The position numbers and the translations under genes are program-made. Below are positions 34,415 through 43,479 of a stretch of DNA of 49,042 bases, in pieces (position 1 is the stretch's first letter; each line of letters starts with the position of its first letter). Location: the NCBI RefSeq assembly GCF_017982655.1, contig NZ_JABXYX010000054.1, positions 1 to 49,042 of the forward strand. The letters are read 5' to 3'. This stretch comes from Brasilonema sp. CT11. GTDB lineage: Bacteria; Cyanobacteriota; Cyanobacteriia; Cyanobacteriales; Nostocaceae. The notes under the pieces are model-generated. The model saw only the letters and a program-made list of their open reading frames with translations. It was not told the origin of the DNA and did not search any database.

Positions 34415-34434
34415 AATCAACTTGCTACACGTGT

Positions 34435-34469
34435 AAAAACCCAGTACTTGTGTCTTTCGGACACGCTAC
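34435..34469 (-). promoter_or_regulatory. terminator-like hairpin in the queC leader (attenuator candidate)
   Basis: On the minus strand GTGTC (34460-34464) and GACAC (34450-34454) form a stem around a CGAAA loop, extended by GTA/TAC pairing. TTTTT follows at 34439-34435. It ends about 20 nt before the queC ATG. The shape suits transcription attenuation. I could not match a known preQ1 aptamer upstream. Confidence 0.4.
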
Positions 34470-34910
34470 AAAGAACAGGTCTGGGAGGAAGCACAATCCG
34501 GAACTTTTAAGTTCACTCTCAAATCTACTAATAATGATTGTGTCAGGCAATTGAGCCACACCCGTAACTAAAAATTAGGGGCTACCACCCTACTGCTTTA
34601 TTGTAGATTTACCTTTCAGTAATCATTTTTTTTGTGAAACAAAGAGCACTTGACTAACGTCCTAGTTATGTTCAAAAGGTAAAAAAAAAAGTGATTCTAG
34701 TTTTTGTAAAGTACAAAAAAAGCATCAATTTAAACACTTCTTATAAAAGCGAGTCATATGGCGGGAACTCACAAGAAACTTTGAAATTCTTTATAAATAG
34801 AAGCTCTATGTTACCATCTGGATGGTTTTAGACGCATAGTGATTGGTAGCTGAGTATCAAGTTCAAGGACTATAACGTCTCTAAGTGTGGTGGTTGAGGA
34901 GAGAATAACA
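34470..34910. other. intergenic stretch between divergent queC and the oxidoreductase gene
   Basis: About 440 nt. It holds the promoters of both genes and an A-rich tract near 34680-34690. No further gene or recognisable RNA was seen. Confidence 0.4.
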
Positions 34911-35981
34911 GTGCAGAATAGAAGTATGTCAGTGGGAGAACAAAATGGTCAAGTACAGCGCAATTATCCACGACCGATCCGCATAGGCGTGATCGGCGTG
35001 GGTAATATGGGACAGCATCACGTCCGAGTACTGAGTTCAATGAAGGACGTTGAACTTGTTGGTGTAGCAGATATAAATGTTGAACGAGGATTAGAAACAG
35101 CCAGCAAGTACAAGGTACGCTTTTTTGAAGATTATTGCGATCTCCTGCCACATGTACAGGCAGTTTGTATTGCTGTACCTACGCGTTTGCATTACGCCGT
35201 TGGAATCAACTGTCTTTTGGCCGGAATTCATGTTCTGATTGAAAAGCCAATCGCAGCCAGTATATCTGAAGCCGAATCACTCGTAAACGCTGCCGCCGAT
35301 TCTCAATGTATTCTACAAGTAGGTCATATAGAGCGGTTCAGCCCAGCATTTCAAGAATTGAGCAAGGTCTTGAAAACTGAGGAAGTGCTGGCGCTAGAGG
35401 CACATCGTACAAGTCCATATTCAAGTCGGGCAAACGATGTGTCAGTTGTTTTGGATTTAATGATTCATGACATCGACCTCCTTTTGGAATTAGCCGCAGC
35501 ACCTATAGTAAAGTTAACAGCTAGTGGTAATCGTACATTAGACTCTGGTTATTTAGATTACGTAACTGCTACTTTAGGATTTGCCAATGGTATTGTTGCT
35601 ACTGTGACTGCCAGTAAAGTGACTCACTGCAAAATCCGCCGCATTGTTGCTCATTGTAAAAACTCCTTCACTGAGGCAGATTTTCTTAGAAATGAAATTT
35701 TGGTTCATCGACACACTAACGATTATCGGCAAGCACTTTACAGACAGGATGGCGTGATTGAAAAAGTTTCTACAAGCAACACTGACAAATTAGGAGCAGA
35801 GTTAGAGCATTTTGTCAACTGCGTACGTGGAGGTAACCAACCTTCAGTTGGTGGTGAACAAGCACTCAAAGCCCTGAGATTAGCAAGCTTAATTGAGCAG
35901 ATGGCGTTAGAAGACCGTGTTTGGAACCCATTAGATTGGCAATCTGAACCAAAAGTGCAATCTTTGACACCGACTGTTTAA
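34911..35981 (+). CDS. Gfo/Idh/MocA-family NAD(P)-dependent oxidoreductase
   Basis: The 356-residue protein has an N-terminal Rossmann fold (RIGVIGVGNMGQHHVRVL, about residues 22-40) and the family lysine in HVLIEKPIAASISEAE. The substrate-side block is QVGHIERFSPAFQEL, with MIHDIDLLLEL further on. These resemble nucleotide-sugar dehydrogenases such as WlbA (UDP-GlcNAc-type 3-dehydrogenases), but the substrate cannot be assigned. The start is the GTG at 34911, with GAGGAG about 10 nt upstream; a longer GTG reading begins at 34887. No sugar biosynthesis genes lie next to it. Confidence 0.88.
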   Translation: MQNRSMSVGEQNGQVQRNYPRPIRIGVIGVGNMGQHHVRVLSSMKDVELVGVADINVERGLETASKYKVRFFEDYCDLLPHVQAVCIAVPTRLHYAVGINCLLAGIHVLIEKPIAASISEAESLVNAAADSQCILQVGHIERFSPAFQELSKVLKTEEVLALEAHRTSPYSSRANDVSVVLDLMIHDIDLLLELAAAPIVKLTASGNRTLDSGYLDYVTATLGFANGIVATVTASKVTHCKIRRIVAHCKNSFTEADFLRNEILVHRHTNDYRQALYRQDGVIEKVSTSNTDKLGAELEHFVNCVRGGNQPSVGGEQALKALRLASLIEQMALEDRVWNPLDWQSEPKVQSLTPTV

Positions 35982-36113
35982 GGGAACAAAAGACAGTTAA
36001 CAGCAGGGTACATCAATGTATAGAAAGGGAATGGGGGATCGGTTGAGTGGTGGGCGAGACAATACAATCTCGTTATCATCCACAACCTGTAACCTATACC
36101 CTTTTTTATTTAG

Positions 36114-36227
36114 ATAAAGTGTATTTTTTAACAAAAATAGTTAAAAAGTATTAAATAAAGCAAGTTTTCTGTGGTCATGACAAATTACTACAAAACTTCT
36201 GTCGCAACTTCACCGAATACACTTTAT
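36114..36227. repeat. 114-bp inverted-repeat element reaching into the dedA start
   Basis: Perfect 11-bp arms ATAAAGTGTAT (36114-36124) and ATACACTTTAT (36217-36227). An inner hairpin (TTTTTTAAC/GTTAAAAA) lies near 36124-36147. The right arm overlaps the first two bases of the dedA start codon. It resembles a MITE. Confidence 0.55.
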
Positions 36228-36840
36228 GCTTGAATGGATAACCAATACTATTAACTCTCTGGGCTACTGGGGGATAGCTGTGCTGATGTTTCTGGAAAAT
36301 GTCTTTCCCCCAATTCCTTCAGAACTGATTATGCCATTGGCGGGATTTACAGCAAGGGCAACCCCAGAAAAGCTTAATGTCATCGGCATATTTTTTGCAG
36401 GACTGCTGGGTTCGGTATTGGGGGCACTTATCTGGTACTATCCTGGTAGATTATTAGGGGAAAAGCGTTTACAGGCTTGGGCTGATAAGTACGGTAAGTG
36501 GCTGAGTATATCAAGTAAAGACATAACTAAGGCAAAGAACTGGTTTGATCAACAAGGTAGCAAAGCAGTTTTTCTTGGTCGGCTTGTACCGGGAGTACGT
36601 ACCTTAATTTCTGTACCCGCAGGCATGAGTCATATGCAGCTGCTACCATTTTTAATCTACTCAACTTTAGGCAGCGCTGTATGGGTTGGTTTGCTAACAT
36701 ACTTAGGATATGCCTTGGGTAGTCAGTATCAACTCGTGGATAAGTATCTGGCTCCTGTTTCTAAAATTGTGGCTGTAGTTCTGATCCTGGGATTTGTCGT
36801 CTGGGTGATGAAGCGTAAGCGAAAAAACAGGAGAAAGTAA
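36226..36840 (+). CDS. DedA-family membrane protein
   Basis: The 204-residue integral membrane protein of the DedA/SNARE-associated (VTT) family has the typical re-entrant region FLENVFPPIPSELIMPLAGF. The conserved Arg/Gly/Pro block is FLGRLVPGVRTLISVPAG, and several helices lead to a basic C-terminus (KRKRKNRRK). DedA proteins are linked to membrane lipid flipping (undecaprenyl phosphate and phosphatidylethanolamine flippases) and to proton-motive-force maintenance. The ATG lies at the end of an inverted-repeat element, so the promoter must be inside or upstream of that element. Confidence 0.9.
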   Translation: MLEWITNTINSLGYWGIAVLMFLENVFPPIPSELIMPLAGFTARATPEKLNVIGIFFAGLLGSVLGALIWYYPGRLLGEKRLQAWADKYGKWLSISSKDITKAKNWFDQQGSKAVFLGRLVPGVRTLISVPAGMSHMQLLPFLIYSTLGSAVWVGLLTYLGYALGSQYQLVDKYLAPVSKIVAVVLILGFVVWVMKRKRKNRRK

Positions 36841-37219
36841 AAATTATTATTTATAACTAGCGTTGGAAAAATAAGTAAGTAGATAGTTTGAATTAAATAT
36901 AAAATTTAGCGTTGACCAGAAAACCCGCATTGGTAATAAAGTAGGGAACTTTCCGGGTTCCACTAACGCTCATCGTGGAATTCATTACGGCTATTTACTT
37001 ATTCTTTAGTATAAAGGCAAATTTTTGCAACTCTGCTTGTTAGTTTTGTCATTCTATGATATTCAGTGAAACTTACGTGCCATGTTTATCGCTCAACAAC
37101 TAAGTGATTGTTTTTATATTGCTTGCTACAGTTGACGCAACAGATGTTTTCTGGTACACCCATTTCTGTAAGATGAGCATGATAACTTGTGAGAGCTAAG
37201 TAAAGTACTAGGAGCTTTT
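36841..37219. other. intergenic stretch upstream of the ParM-like gene
   Basis: About 380 nt with no coding frame. I looked for iterated repeats of a parC-like centromere site and saw none obvious. A good ribosome-binding site AGGAG lies 7 nt before the ATG at 37220. Confidence 0.4.
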
Positions 37220-38365
37220 ATGACAGACCAACCTTCCGCTGCCACTCCGATGAATGCCGCTGCTATTCCAATGAATAGAGTTTCAGCAGCGACTCCGATA
37301 AATACTGCTCCCCCTCAACCAATTGCTGGTGTTCCAGGGAAAAAGATTCTCAGTATTGATTTAGGTAGAACTTCTACAAAGACTTGTATTAGCCGCGAGT
37401 CTAATAATGTGACGTTCGTCTCCGCCAACGTGAAAGAGATGTCAATGGAACAAGTGCGTGGAGGTGTTTTTGAAGCCCGCGCGACTGATCCTTTGATGGA
37501 TCTGTGGTTGGAATATCAAGGCAATGGATACGCTGTTGGTCAATTGGCAGCAGATTTCGGAGCTAACTTAGGAGTGGGTCAATCTAAAGTCGAATCCGCA
37601 CTGATCAAAGTCTTGGCTTGCGCTGGCTACTTTAAGCTCAAAGATGAGATCTCTGTGGTACTCGGTCTGCCTTACCTTTCTCAAGAACAATTTGAGAAGG
37701 AAAAAGCACAGCTCATCAGCCAACTCAGTGGTCCTCATGTGATGAATTTTCGTGGAGAAAGCGTACCATTGAATATCAACAAGGTTTGGGTCATGCCAGA
37801 AGGCTATGGCAGCTTACTATGGTGTGAAGCTCAACCAAAGAGAGGTACAGCAATGCCCGACTTTACCAAAGTCTCTGTAGCCATTGTTGATATTGGACAT
37901 CAAACCACCGATTGTTTGATGATTGATAATTTCCGCTTTGCCCGAGGTGCGTCAAAGAGTGAAGACTTCGGTATGAGCAAGTTTTATGAACTGGTTGCTG
38001 CTGAAATTGAGGGCGCAGATAGCCAGTCTCTATCTTTAATTGCTGCAGTCAACCGAATCAAAGGCGATCGCTTCTACCGTCCCAGAGGTGCAAGCAAGCC
38101 TACCAATTTAGATGACTTTCTCCCCAATTTGATAGAAATGTTTTCTCGCGAAATCTGTAACCGCGTGCTAGCATGGCTACCAGAGCGCGTTACCGATGTG
38201 ATTCTCACCGGAGGAGGTGGAGAATTCTTCTGGGAAGATGTTCAACGCTTGCTCAAAGAAGCAAAAATTAATGCCCATTTAGCTTCGCCGTCTCGGCAAG
38301 CAAACGCTTTAGGGCAATATATTTATGGAGAGGCACAGTTATCCAACGCTCGCGCTAGAACTTAA
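37220..38365 (+). CDS. ParM/StbA-type actin-like ATPase
   Basis: The 381-residue protein has an actin-fold ATPase pattern: phosphate-1 ILSIDLGRTSTKT (about residue 45), phosphate-2 VAIVDIGHQTTDC (about residue 221), and the adenosine motif VILTGGGGEFF (about residue 326). Low-complexity Ala/Pro/Thr repeats (ATPMNAA, ATPINTA) make up the first 38 residues and are probably disordered. ParM-like proteins polymerise with ATP and segregate plasmids when joined to an adaptor bound to a DNA centromere. Here the gene is surrounded by chromosomal housekeeping genes. The next gene, 5 nt downstream, has the layout of an adaptor. MreB and FtsA are less likely, since MreB-type signatures are missing. Confidence 0.85.
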   Translation: MTDQPSAATPMNAAAIPMNRVSAATPINTAPPQPIAGVPGKKILSIDLGRTSTKTCISRESNNVTFVSANVKEMSMEQVRGGVFEARATDPLMDLWLEYQGNGYAVGQLAADFGANLGVGQSKVESALIKVLACAGYFKLKDEISVVLGLPYLSQEQFEKEKAQLISQLSGPHVMNFRGESVPLNINKVWVMPEGYGSLLWCEAQPKRGTAMPDFTKVSVAIVDIGHQTTDCLMIDNFRFARGASKSEDFGMSKFYELVAAEIEGADSQSLSLIAAVNRIKGDRFYRPRGASKPTNLDDFLPNLIEMFSREICNRVLAWLPERVTDVILTGGGGEFFWEDVQRLLKEAKINAHLASPSRQANALGQYIYGEAQLSNARART

Positions 38366-38370
38366 CACTG

Positions 38371-38898
38371 ATGTTCCAATGGTCAAAAAAAGTAGTGAAA
38401 TCCGTTACGTTTGAGCCAGGGGTGGCTGACGAAAGCTTGTTAGCTCTTGTGGAAAGTCATTTGGAGAAAGATCCCCAAAAAACTTTCAGCGACCTCTGTA
38501 AAGAAGCCTTATGGCAATCTTTGTGCGTACCGGAATCTGTACGACCAGCCCCGAAACCAGCAGCAGCAACAGCAACACAAGGGGTGGAACAAAAAATTCT
38601 GGAACAAAAAATTGCTGCACTGCAAAGTCAGATAGCTAACCTTGAGGAACGTTTTTTTGCTAAGGAAGCTAATCGGTTGGAAATGCTGGAACAGCAGCTA
38701 ATACAACTGAGCCAACAAGTGGCTCAATTGGCTATTATGCTGAACAATGTTTCCACCACTTCCCCTCCAACCCCTCAACAGGTCTCAGCCATAGAAGTAA
38801 TCAATCATACTTCTAGTCCTAATCATGCTGCTGCCACTCCTTCTCAAGAAGTTGATCCAGTTATCAGCCGTATTAGCCAGTTTCTGGATGATTTCTAA
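38371..38898 (+). CDS. probable adaptor protein of the ParM-like ATPase (RHH-like N-terminus, coiled coil)
   Basis: The 175-residue protein has a possible beta-strand (KSVTFEP) and two helices (DESLLALVESHLEKDP and TFSDLCKEALWQSLC) in the first 50 residues. The order fits a ribbon-helix-helix fold. A Pro/Ala linker, a Gln/Glu/Leu-rich coiled coil (about 70-125), a Ser/Thr/Pro-rich linker and a conserved-looking tail (DPVISRISQFLDDF) follow. Plasmid ParR proteins bind DNA with an RHH domain and ParM with their C-terminal tail. By position (5-nt gap) and layout this is a ParR-like partner. That is inference, since no sequence match to ParR is claimed. A terminator follows. Confidence 0.65.
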   Translation: MFQWSKKVVKSVTFEPGVADESLLALVESHLEKDPQKTFSDLCKEALWQSLCVPESVRPAPKPAAATATQGVEQKILEQKIAALQSQIANLEERFFAKEANRLEMLEQQLIQLSQQVAQLAIMLNNVSTTSPPTPQQVSAIEVINHTSSPNHAAATPSQEVDPVISRISQFLDDF

Positions 38899-38931
38899 GG
38901 ACATTTCAGGCTGTGAATGTGTTTGACTGCT

Positions 38932-38972
38932 ATAAAACCTCCTTAATGAGAATTCTCTTAAGGAGGTTTTAT
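38932..38972. terminator. strong bidirectional terminator
   Basis: Perfect 15-bp arms ATAAAACCTCCTTAA (38932-38946) and TTAAGGAGGTTTTAT (38958-38972), with an inner GAGAATTCTC palindrome. It lies between the convergent adaptor gene and the lamin-tail gene, whose stop codon begins 2 nt away. Confidence 0.9.
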
Positions 38973-38974
38973 AT

Positions 38975-39511
38975 TTATGAATTTTTATTGTTTTGTGTTA
39001 ACCACTTAGCAGGGCTAGTTTGTGGTGTTTGTGGCTGCTTTGAGACGGCAGTTGCTTTATCGGTTTTTTTATTACCATAGCTGAAGCTATCCACCAGATT
39101 GCCTTGTCCATCATACAGTAGCCCCACATTCCCTTTATTGTTCCAAAGTGCTCGCTTAATGCCAAAACTCAAACCCCCGGTTTCTGGGTGTATCTCATTG
39201 GTATACACTCGCAAACTTTTTCCTGGTGTCAGTAGCGTTCCTTTGGGAAAATAAAAGTTTTGCCGACCATCGTCACTATTGAGTCGCCACCCTGATAGAT
39301 CTACTTTTGCTAGTCCCTGATTGTTAATTTCAACATATTCATCTGATTCTGTCTGTTTTACGACCCCTTTATAGAAAATGTCTTTAATCACTACTCCCCG
39401 TGGACTAGTATTGACGCTAGCCTCAGCCCTAGTCGGCAAGCCTAGTACTGTTGTGAAGCACAAAACCAAAGCAACAATGGCAACAGCCATCTGTGAGAAA
39501 AGTTTTTTCAT
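38975..39511 (-). CDS. secreted lamin-tail-domain (LTD) protein
   Basis: The 178-residue protein has a signal peptide (MKKLFSQMAVAIVALVLC, then LPTRAEA, likely cleaved after AEA at about residue 31). One lamin-tail domain (about 40-140) follows: VVIKDIFYKGV, DEYVEINNQG, VDLSGWRLNSDDGRQNFYFP and GNVGLLYDGQGNLVDSFSYG. LTD modules are immunoglobulin-like and occur in bacterial surface proteins and in secreted nucleases and phosphatases. Here the domain stands alone, so a binding role is possible but unproven. The C-terminal tail is Thr/Pro/Gln-rich. Confidence 0.85.
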   Translation of the reverse strand: MKKLFSQMAVAIVALVLCFTTVLGLPTRAEASVNTSPRGVVIKDIFYKGVVKQTESDEYVEINNQGLAKVDLSGWRLNSDDGRQNFYFPKGTLLTPGKSLRVYTNEIHPETGGLSFGIKRALWNNKGNVGLLYDGQGNLVDSFSYGNKKTDKATAVSKQPQTPQTSPAKWLTQNNKNS

Positions 39512-39619
39512 AAAATCCTTGCTTACTCCCTCTGTTCAGGATAGATCATGAGAACTAGTATGAAAGTTATCCAAAATTAAAGTAATTTAATATACTAGTT
39601 CCATAATTTAGGCGGTCAA

Positions 39620-40579
39620 ATGCAAAGAATTCAAAAACTTTACCCACCCATCGAACCTTACAAACAAGGCAAGTTAAAGGTTTCTGACCTGCACACCATT
39701 CATTTTGAAGAGTCAGGCAACCCACATGGCAAGCCAATTGTTTTGCTACATGGAGGACCTGGAGGTGGATGTCCCCCCTTTTATCGACAATATTTCAATC
39801 CAGAAAAATGGCGTCTTGTAATGTTTGACCAACGTGGTTGTGGTCAAAGTACGCCTCATGCAGAACTACGGGAGAACACCACTTGGGACTTGGTTAGTGA
39901 TATTGAAAAGCTGCGATCGCATTTGGGTATAGAAAAGTGGGTTGTCTTCGGTGGAAGTTGGGGAAGCACTCTAGCATTAGCTTACAGTCAAACTTATCCC
40001 TCTCGATGCACGGGACTCATTTTACGTGGCATATTTATGTTAAGGCACAAAGAATTGCAATGGTTCTATCAAGAGGGGGCTAGTTATATTTTTCCTGATG
40101 CTTGGGAAGAATATCTCAAACCAATTGAGCCTACAGAACGTAAAGATCTGCTCACAGCTTACTACAAACGCTTAACCAGTTCAGATGCACAAACTCGGTT
40201 GGAAGCAGCCCGTGCTTGGTCAATTTGGGAAGCTAGTACAAGTCGATTGTTTCTAGACACAGAACTGATGCAAAAGTTTGGCACAAATGAGTTTGCAGAA
40301 GCATTTGCACGAATTGAGTGTCATTATTTTATTAATAAAGGATTTTTTGAATCAGAAAATCAATTACTTTCAAATGTTGAGCGCATCCGCCATATTCCTG
40401 CAGTGATTGTTCAGGGACGTTACGATGTTGTTTGTCCGATGATCTCAGCTTGGGAATTACATCGTGCTTGGGAGGAAGCAGAATTTGTTGTTGTCCCGGA
40501 TGCTGGACATTCAATGAGTGAACCAGGAATTCTCAGCGCTTTGATTTCGGCAACAGATAAGTTTGCAAACTTTCAATGA
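39620..40579 (+). CDS. pip: proline iminopeptidase
   Basis: The 319-residue alpha/beta hydrolase of peptidase family S33 releases N-terminal proline from peptides in the cytoplasm. Family signatures are LYPPIEPYKQGKLKVSDLH at the start, oxyanion HGGPGGGCPPF, DQRGCGQSTPHAEL, nucleophile elbow GGSWGSTLALAY (Ser) and near the C-terminus GRYDVVCPM (Asp) and PDAGHSMSEPG (His). Length is typical. It appears monocistronic. Confidence 0.94.
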   Translation: MQRIQKLYPPIEPYKQGKLKVSDLHTIHFEESGNPHGKPIVLLHGGPGGGCPPFYRQYFNPEKWRLVMFDQRGCGQSTPHAELRENTTWDLVSDIEKLRSHLGIEKWVVFGGSWGSTLALAYSQTYPSRCTGLILRGIFMLRHKELQWFYQEGASYIFPDAWEEYLKPIEPTERKDLLTAYYKRLTSSDAQTRLEAARAWSIWEASTSRLFLDTELMQKFGTNEFAEAFARIECHYFINKGFFESENQLLSNVERIRHIPAVIVQGRYDVVCPMISAWELHRAWEEAEFVVVPDAGHSMSEPGILSALISATDKFANFQ

Positions 40580-40714
40580 GTTAGGAACACATTTAGTTAT
40601 TTGTGTGTCATCAATAGTATCATAATTACTATTACACTTTTTATACTAAAAGTCTTGTTACCGGGTGCCCTGTGTGAATGCTAGAATCCACTGTTAGAAA
40701 GTAGGGATACCTCA

Positions 40715-42151
40715 ATGTCAGTAGCAGCTAACGTAGTCAAATTTGGTACAGACGGCTGGCGGGGCGTCATTGCCGATGAGTTCACCTTTGAGCGTGTAGC
40801 CTTAGTTGCGCCACTTGCCGCAAAAGTTTTACTTGATACATACGGAAAAACAACAGGCACCCGTACAATTATTGTCGGGCACGATCGACGGTTTATGGCA
40901 GAAGATTTTGCTCATAAAGTCGCGGATGTTGTCTGTGCTGCTGGATTTGATGTACTACTCACGGATACTTATGCCCCAACTCCAGCTTTTAGTTGGGCGG
41001 CGAAGGAACAAAATGCCTTGGGTGCACTCGTAATTACTGCGAGTCATAATCCGGGCAAATATTTGGGATTAAAAGTCAAAAGTGCTTTTGGTGGTTCTGC
41101 ACCGCCAGAAGTTACCAAGCAGATAGAAGCACTTTTATCGGACGAACTACCACCCGCATCAACTCCAGGCAAAATAGAGAAGTTCAACCCCTGGGGCAGT
41201 TATTGTCAAGCACTCGAAGGTAAAGTCAAGATTGCGAAAATCCGCGATGCTATAGCTGCAGGCAAACTCACAGTATTTGCCGATGTGATGCATGGCGCGG
41301 CTGCTGGTGGATTGGCAATGCTACTTGGCAATGAGATCAAAGAAATTAACAGCAATCGTGATCCCCTGTTTGGTGGCGGCGCACCAGAACCACTACCCAA
41401 ATACCTTTCGCATCTGTTTGAGGTGATGCAAAATCATCAAAAGACGAATCAAGGAGGTTTAGCGGTAGGGTTGGTGTTTGACGGGGACAGCGATCGCATT
41501 GCCGCTGTTGATGGAGACAGCAATTTCCTAAGTTCACAAATCTTAATCCCAATATTAATCGACCACTTAACCCTACGCCGCGATTTCAAAGGCGAAATAG
41601 TCAAAACTGTGAGTGGTTCTGACTTGATTCCTCAGGTAGCAGCACTCCACAACTTGTCAGTGTTTGAAACAGCCGTCGGTTATAAATACATTGCTGACAG
41701 AATGTTAGAAGCACAAGTTTTGTTGGGTGGCGAAGAATCGGGAGGAATTGGCTACGGAAGCCATATACCTGAACGCGATGCACTTTTATCAGCATTGTAC
41801 GTGCTAGAAGCGATCGTGGAATCTGGGCTGGATTTAGGTGATTACTATCGCCATTTACAAGAACAAACAGATTTCACCTCCGCATATGATCGCATCGATT
41901 TACCCCTCGCCAGCATGGAAGTGCGATCGCGTCTTTTACAACAACTGCAAACCCAACCTTTAACACAAATAGCTGGAAAACCAGTCATTGATTGCCAGAC
42001 AATTGATGGCTACAAATTCCGCCTAGCCGACAACAGTTGGTTAATGATTCGTTTTAGCGGTACCGAACCCGTTTTACGGTTGTACTGCGAAGCACCCACA
42101 CTTCAACAAGTACATCAAACTCTAGCTTGGGCAAAAAACTGGGCAGAGTAA
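40715..42151 (+). CDS. phosphoglucomutase/phosphomannomutase family protein
   Basis: The 478-residue alpha-D-phosphohexomutase has the phosphoserine loop in TASHNPGKYLGLK (Ser110), the metal loop VFDGDSDRIA, the sugar loop GGEESGGIGYGSHIPERD and the phosphate loop RFSGTEPVLRLYCEAP. Family enzymes interconvert hexose 1- and 6-phosphates. Whether glucose, mannose or glucosamine is the substrate cannot be read here; the GEESGG motif fits glucose/mannose types. It is upstream of rdgB on the same strand, with a hairpin-forming repeat between. Confidence 0.92.
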   Translation: MSVAANVVKFGTDGWRGVIADEFTFERVALVAPLAAKVLLDTYGKTTGTRTIIVGHDRRFMAEDFAHKVADVVCAAGFDVLLTDTYAPTPAFSWAAKEQNALGALVITASHNPGKYLGLKVKSAFGGSAPPEVTKQIEALLSDELPPASTPGKIEKFNPWGSYCQALEGKVKIAKIRDAIAAGKLTVFADVMHGAAAGGLAMLLGNEIKEINSNRDPLFGGGAPEPLPKYLSHLFEVMQNHQKTNQGGLAVGLVFDGDSDRIAAVDGDSNFLSSQILIPILIDHLTLRRDFKGEIVKTVSGSDLIPQVAALHNLSVFETAVGYKYIADRMLEAQVLLGGEESGGIGYGSHIPERDALLSALYVLEAIVESGLDLGDYYRHLQEQTDFTSAYDRIDLPLASMEVRSRLLQQLQTQPLTQIAGKPVIDCQTIDGYKFRLADNSWLMIRFSGTEPVLRLYCEAPTLQQVHQTLAWAKNWAE

Positions 42152-42158
42152 TTCAGTT

Positions 42159-42216
42159 GTCATAAGTCAGTGATCACTGTTAACTGTTAACTGTTAACTG
42201 TTAACTGACTTATGAC
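42159..42216. repeat. inverted repeat with GTTAACT tandem core, covering the rdgB start codon
   Basis: Perfect 12-bp arms GTCATAAGTCAG (42159-42170) and CTGACTTATGAC (42205-42216) enclose four exact GTTAACT copies (42179-42206). The ATG of rdgB (42212-42214) lies within the right arm, so the hairpin could hide it. Confidence 0.75.
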
Positions 42217-42796
42217 ATTACTCGTAGTAGCGACAGGAAATCCAGGTAAGTTGAAAGAAATGCAAGCTTACCTAACTGATTCTGGTTGGGACTTAACTCT
42301 CAAGCCTGAAGAATTGGAAATCGAGGAAACAGGAGACACCTTTAGTGCTAATGCCTGCTTAAAAGCATCCCAAGTAGCACTTGCAACAGGAAAATGGGCG
42401 ATCGCTGATGATTCTGGCTTACAAGTGGATGCCCTTGATGGTGCACCAGGAGTGTATTCTGCACGCTATGGCAAAACTGATGAAGAGCGAATTGCCAGAG
42501 TGTTGCGGGAATTAGCCGACACACCAAATCGGCAAGCCCAATTTGTTTGTGTGGTGGCGATCGCTCGTCCAGATGGTACAATCGCTTTACAATCAGAAGG
42601 GGTTTGTCGTGGTGAAATCCTCTACACGCCTCGTGGAAATAGCGGTTTCGGCTATGATCCAATTTTTTACGTTCAACAAAAGCAATTGACATTTGCTGAG
42701 ATGACGCCACAGTTAAAGCGTTCAGTTAGCCATAGAGGCAAAGCTTTTGCATCTTTACTTCAAAAGTTGCCTCATTTAAATAACACTGATTGTTAG
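42212..42796 (+). CDS. rdgB: RdgB/HAM1-family XTP/dITP diphosphatase
   Basis: The 194-residue pyrophosphatase removes non-canonical purine triphosphates (dITP, XTP, ITP) from the nucleotide pool. Signatures are VVATGNPGKLKEMQAYL (N-terminal), IADDSGLQVDALDGAPGVYSARYG and GFGYDPIFYV, then SHRGKAF at the end. There is no conventional ribosome-binding site, and the start codon lies in an inverted-repeat arm. It is followed by a heptamer-repeat hairpin and is convergent with glnB. Confidence 0.95.
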   Translation: MTLLVVATGNPGKLKEMQAYLTDSGWDLTLKPEELEIEETGDTFSANACLKASQVALATGKWAIADDSGLQVDALDGAPGVYSARYGKTDEERIARVLRELADTPNRQAQFVCVVAIARPDGTIALQSEGVCRGEILYTPRGNSGFGYDPIFYVQQKQLTFAEMTPQLKRSVSHRGKAFASLLQKLPHLNNTDC

Positions 42797-42868
42797 TTGT
42801 TAGTTGTTAGTTGTTAGTTCAACTTCTATCTAAATATGAACGACTAACGACTAACGACTAACTTTTTG
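42792..42868 (+). terminator. terminator built of heptamer tandem repeats between rdgB and glnB
   Basis: Four exact GTTAGTT copies (42792-42819) and three exact GACTAAC copies (42842-42862) are largely complementary and are followed by TTTTT (42863-42867). The first copy overlaps the rdgB stop codon. The glnB stop begins 4 nt further on. Confidence 0.7.
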
Positions 42869-42871
42869 TCG

Positions 42872-43237
<366 letters not shown>

Positions 43238-43479
43238 CTATCAAAGCAGATCCAGTGTCTAACATTTTTGCGTTTGTTGTTACAGATTGCAGATTTCACT
43301 TGTGAGATTTGTTAAGATTCAAAAGTCAAGAGTTACTGTTAACCGTAGATAGTCTTAACAAAAAATTGCAATCAGCATGCTAATTAGCTTAGCAATGTCA
43401 CCTCAAATAAATATTGAATCACTTGCCACATGACTTAACAGTAGATGATTTACTTATCATTTGAAAAGTAAAACTAGTA

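Noticed and set aside
34470-34640. preQ1 riboswitch upstream of queC
   Set aside because: A hairpin is present, but I could not place the conserved aptamer bases of any preQ1 class.
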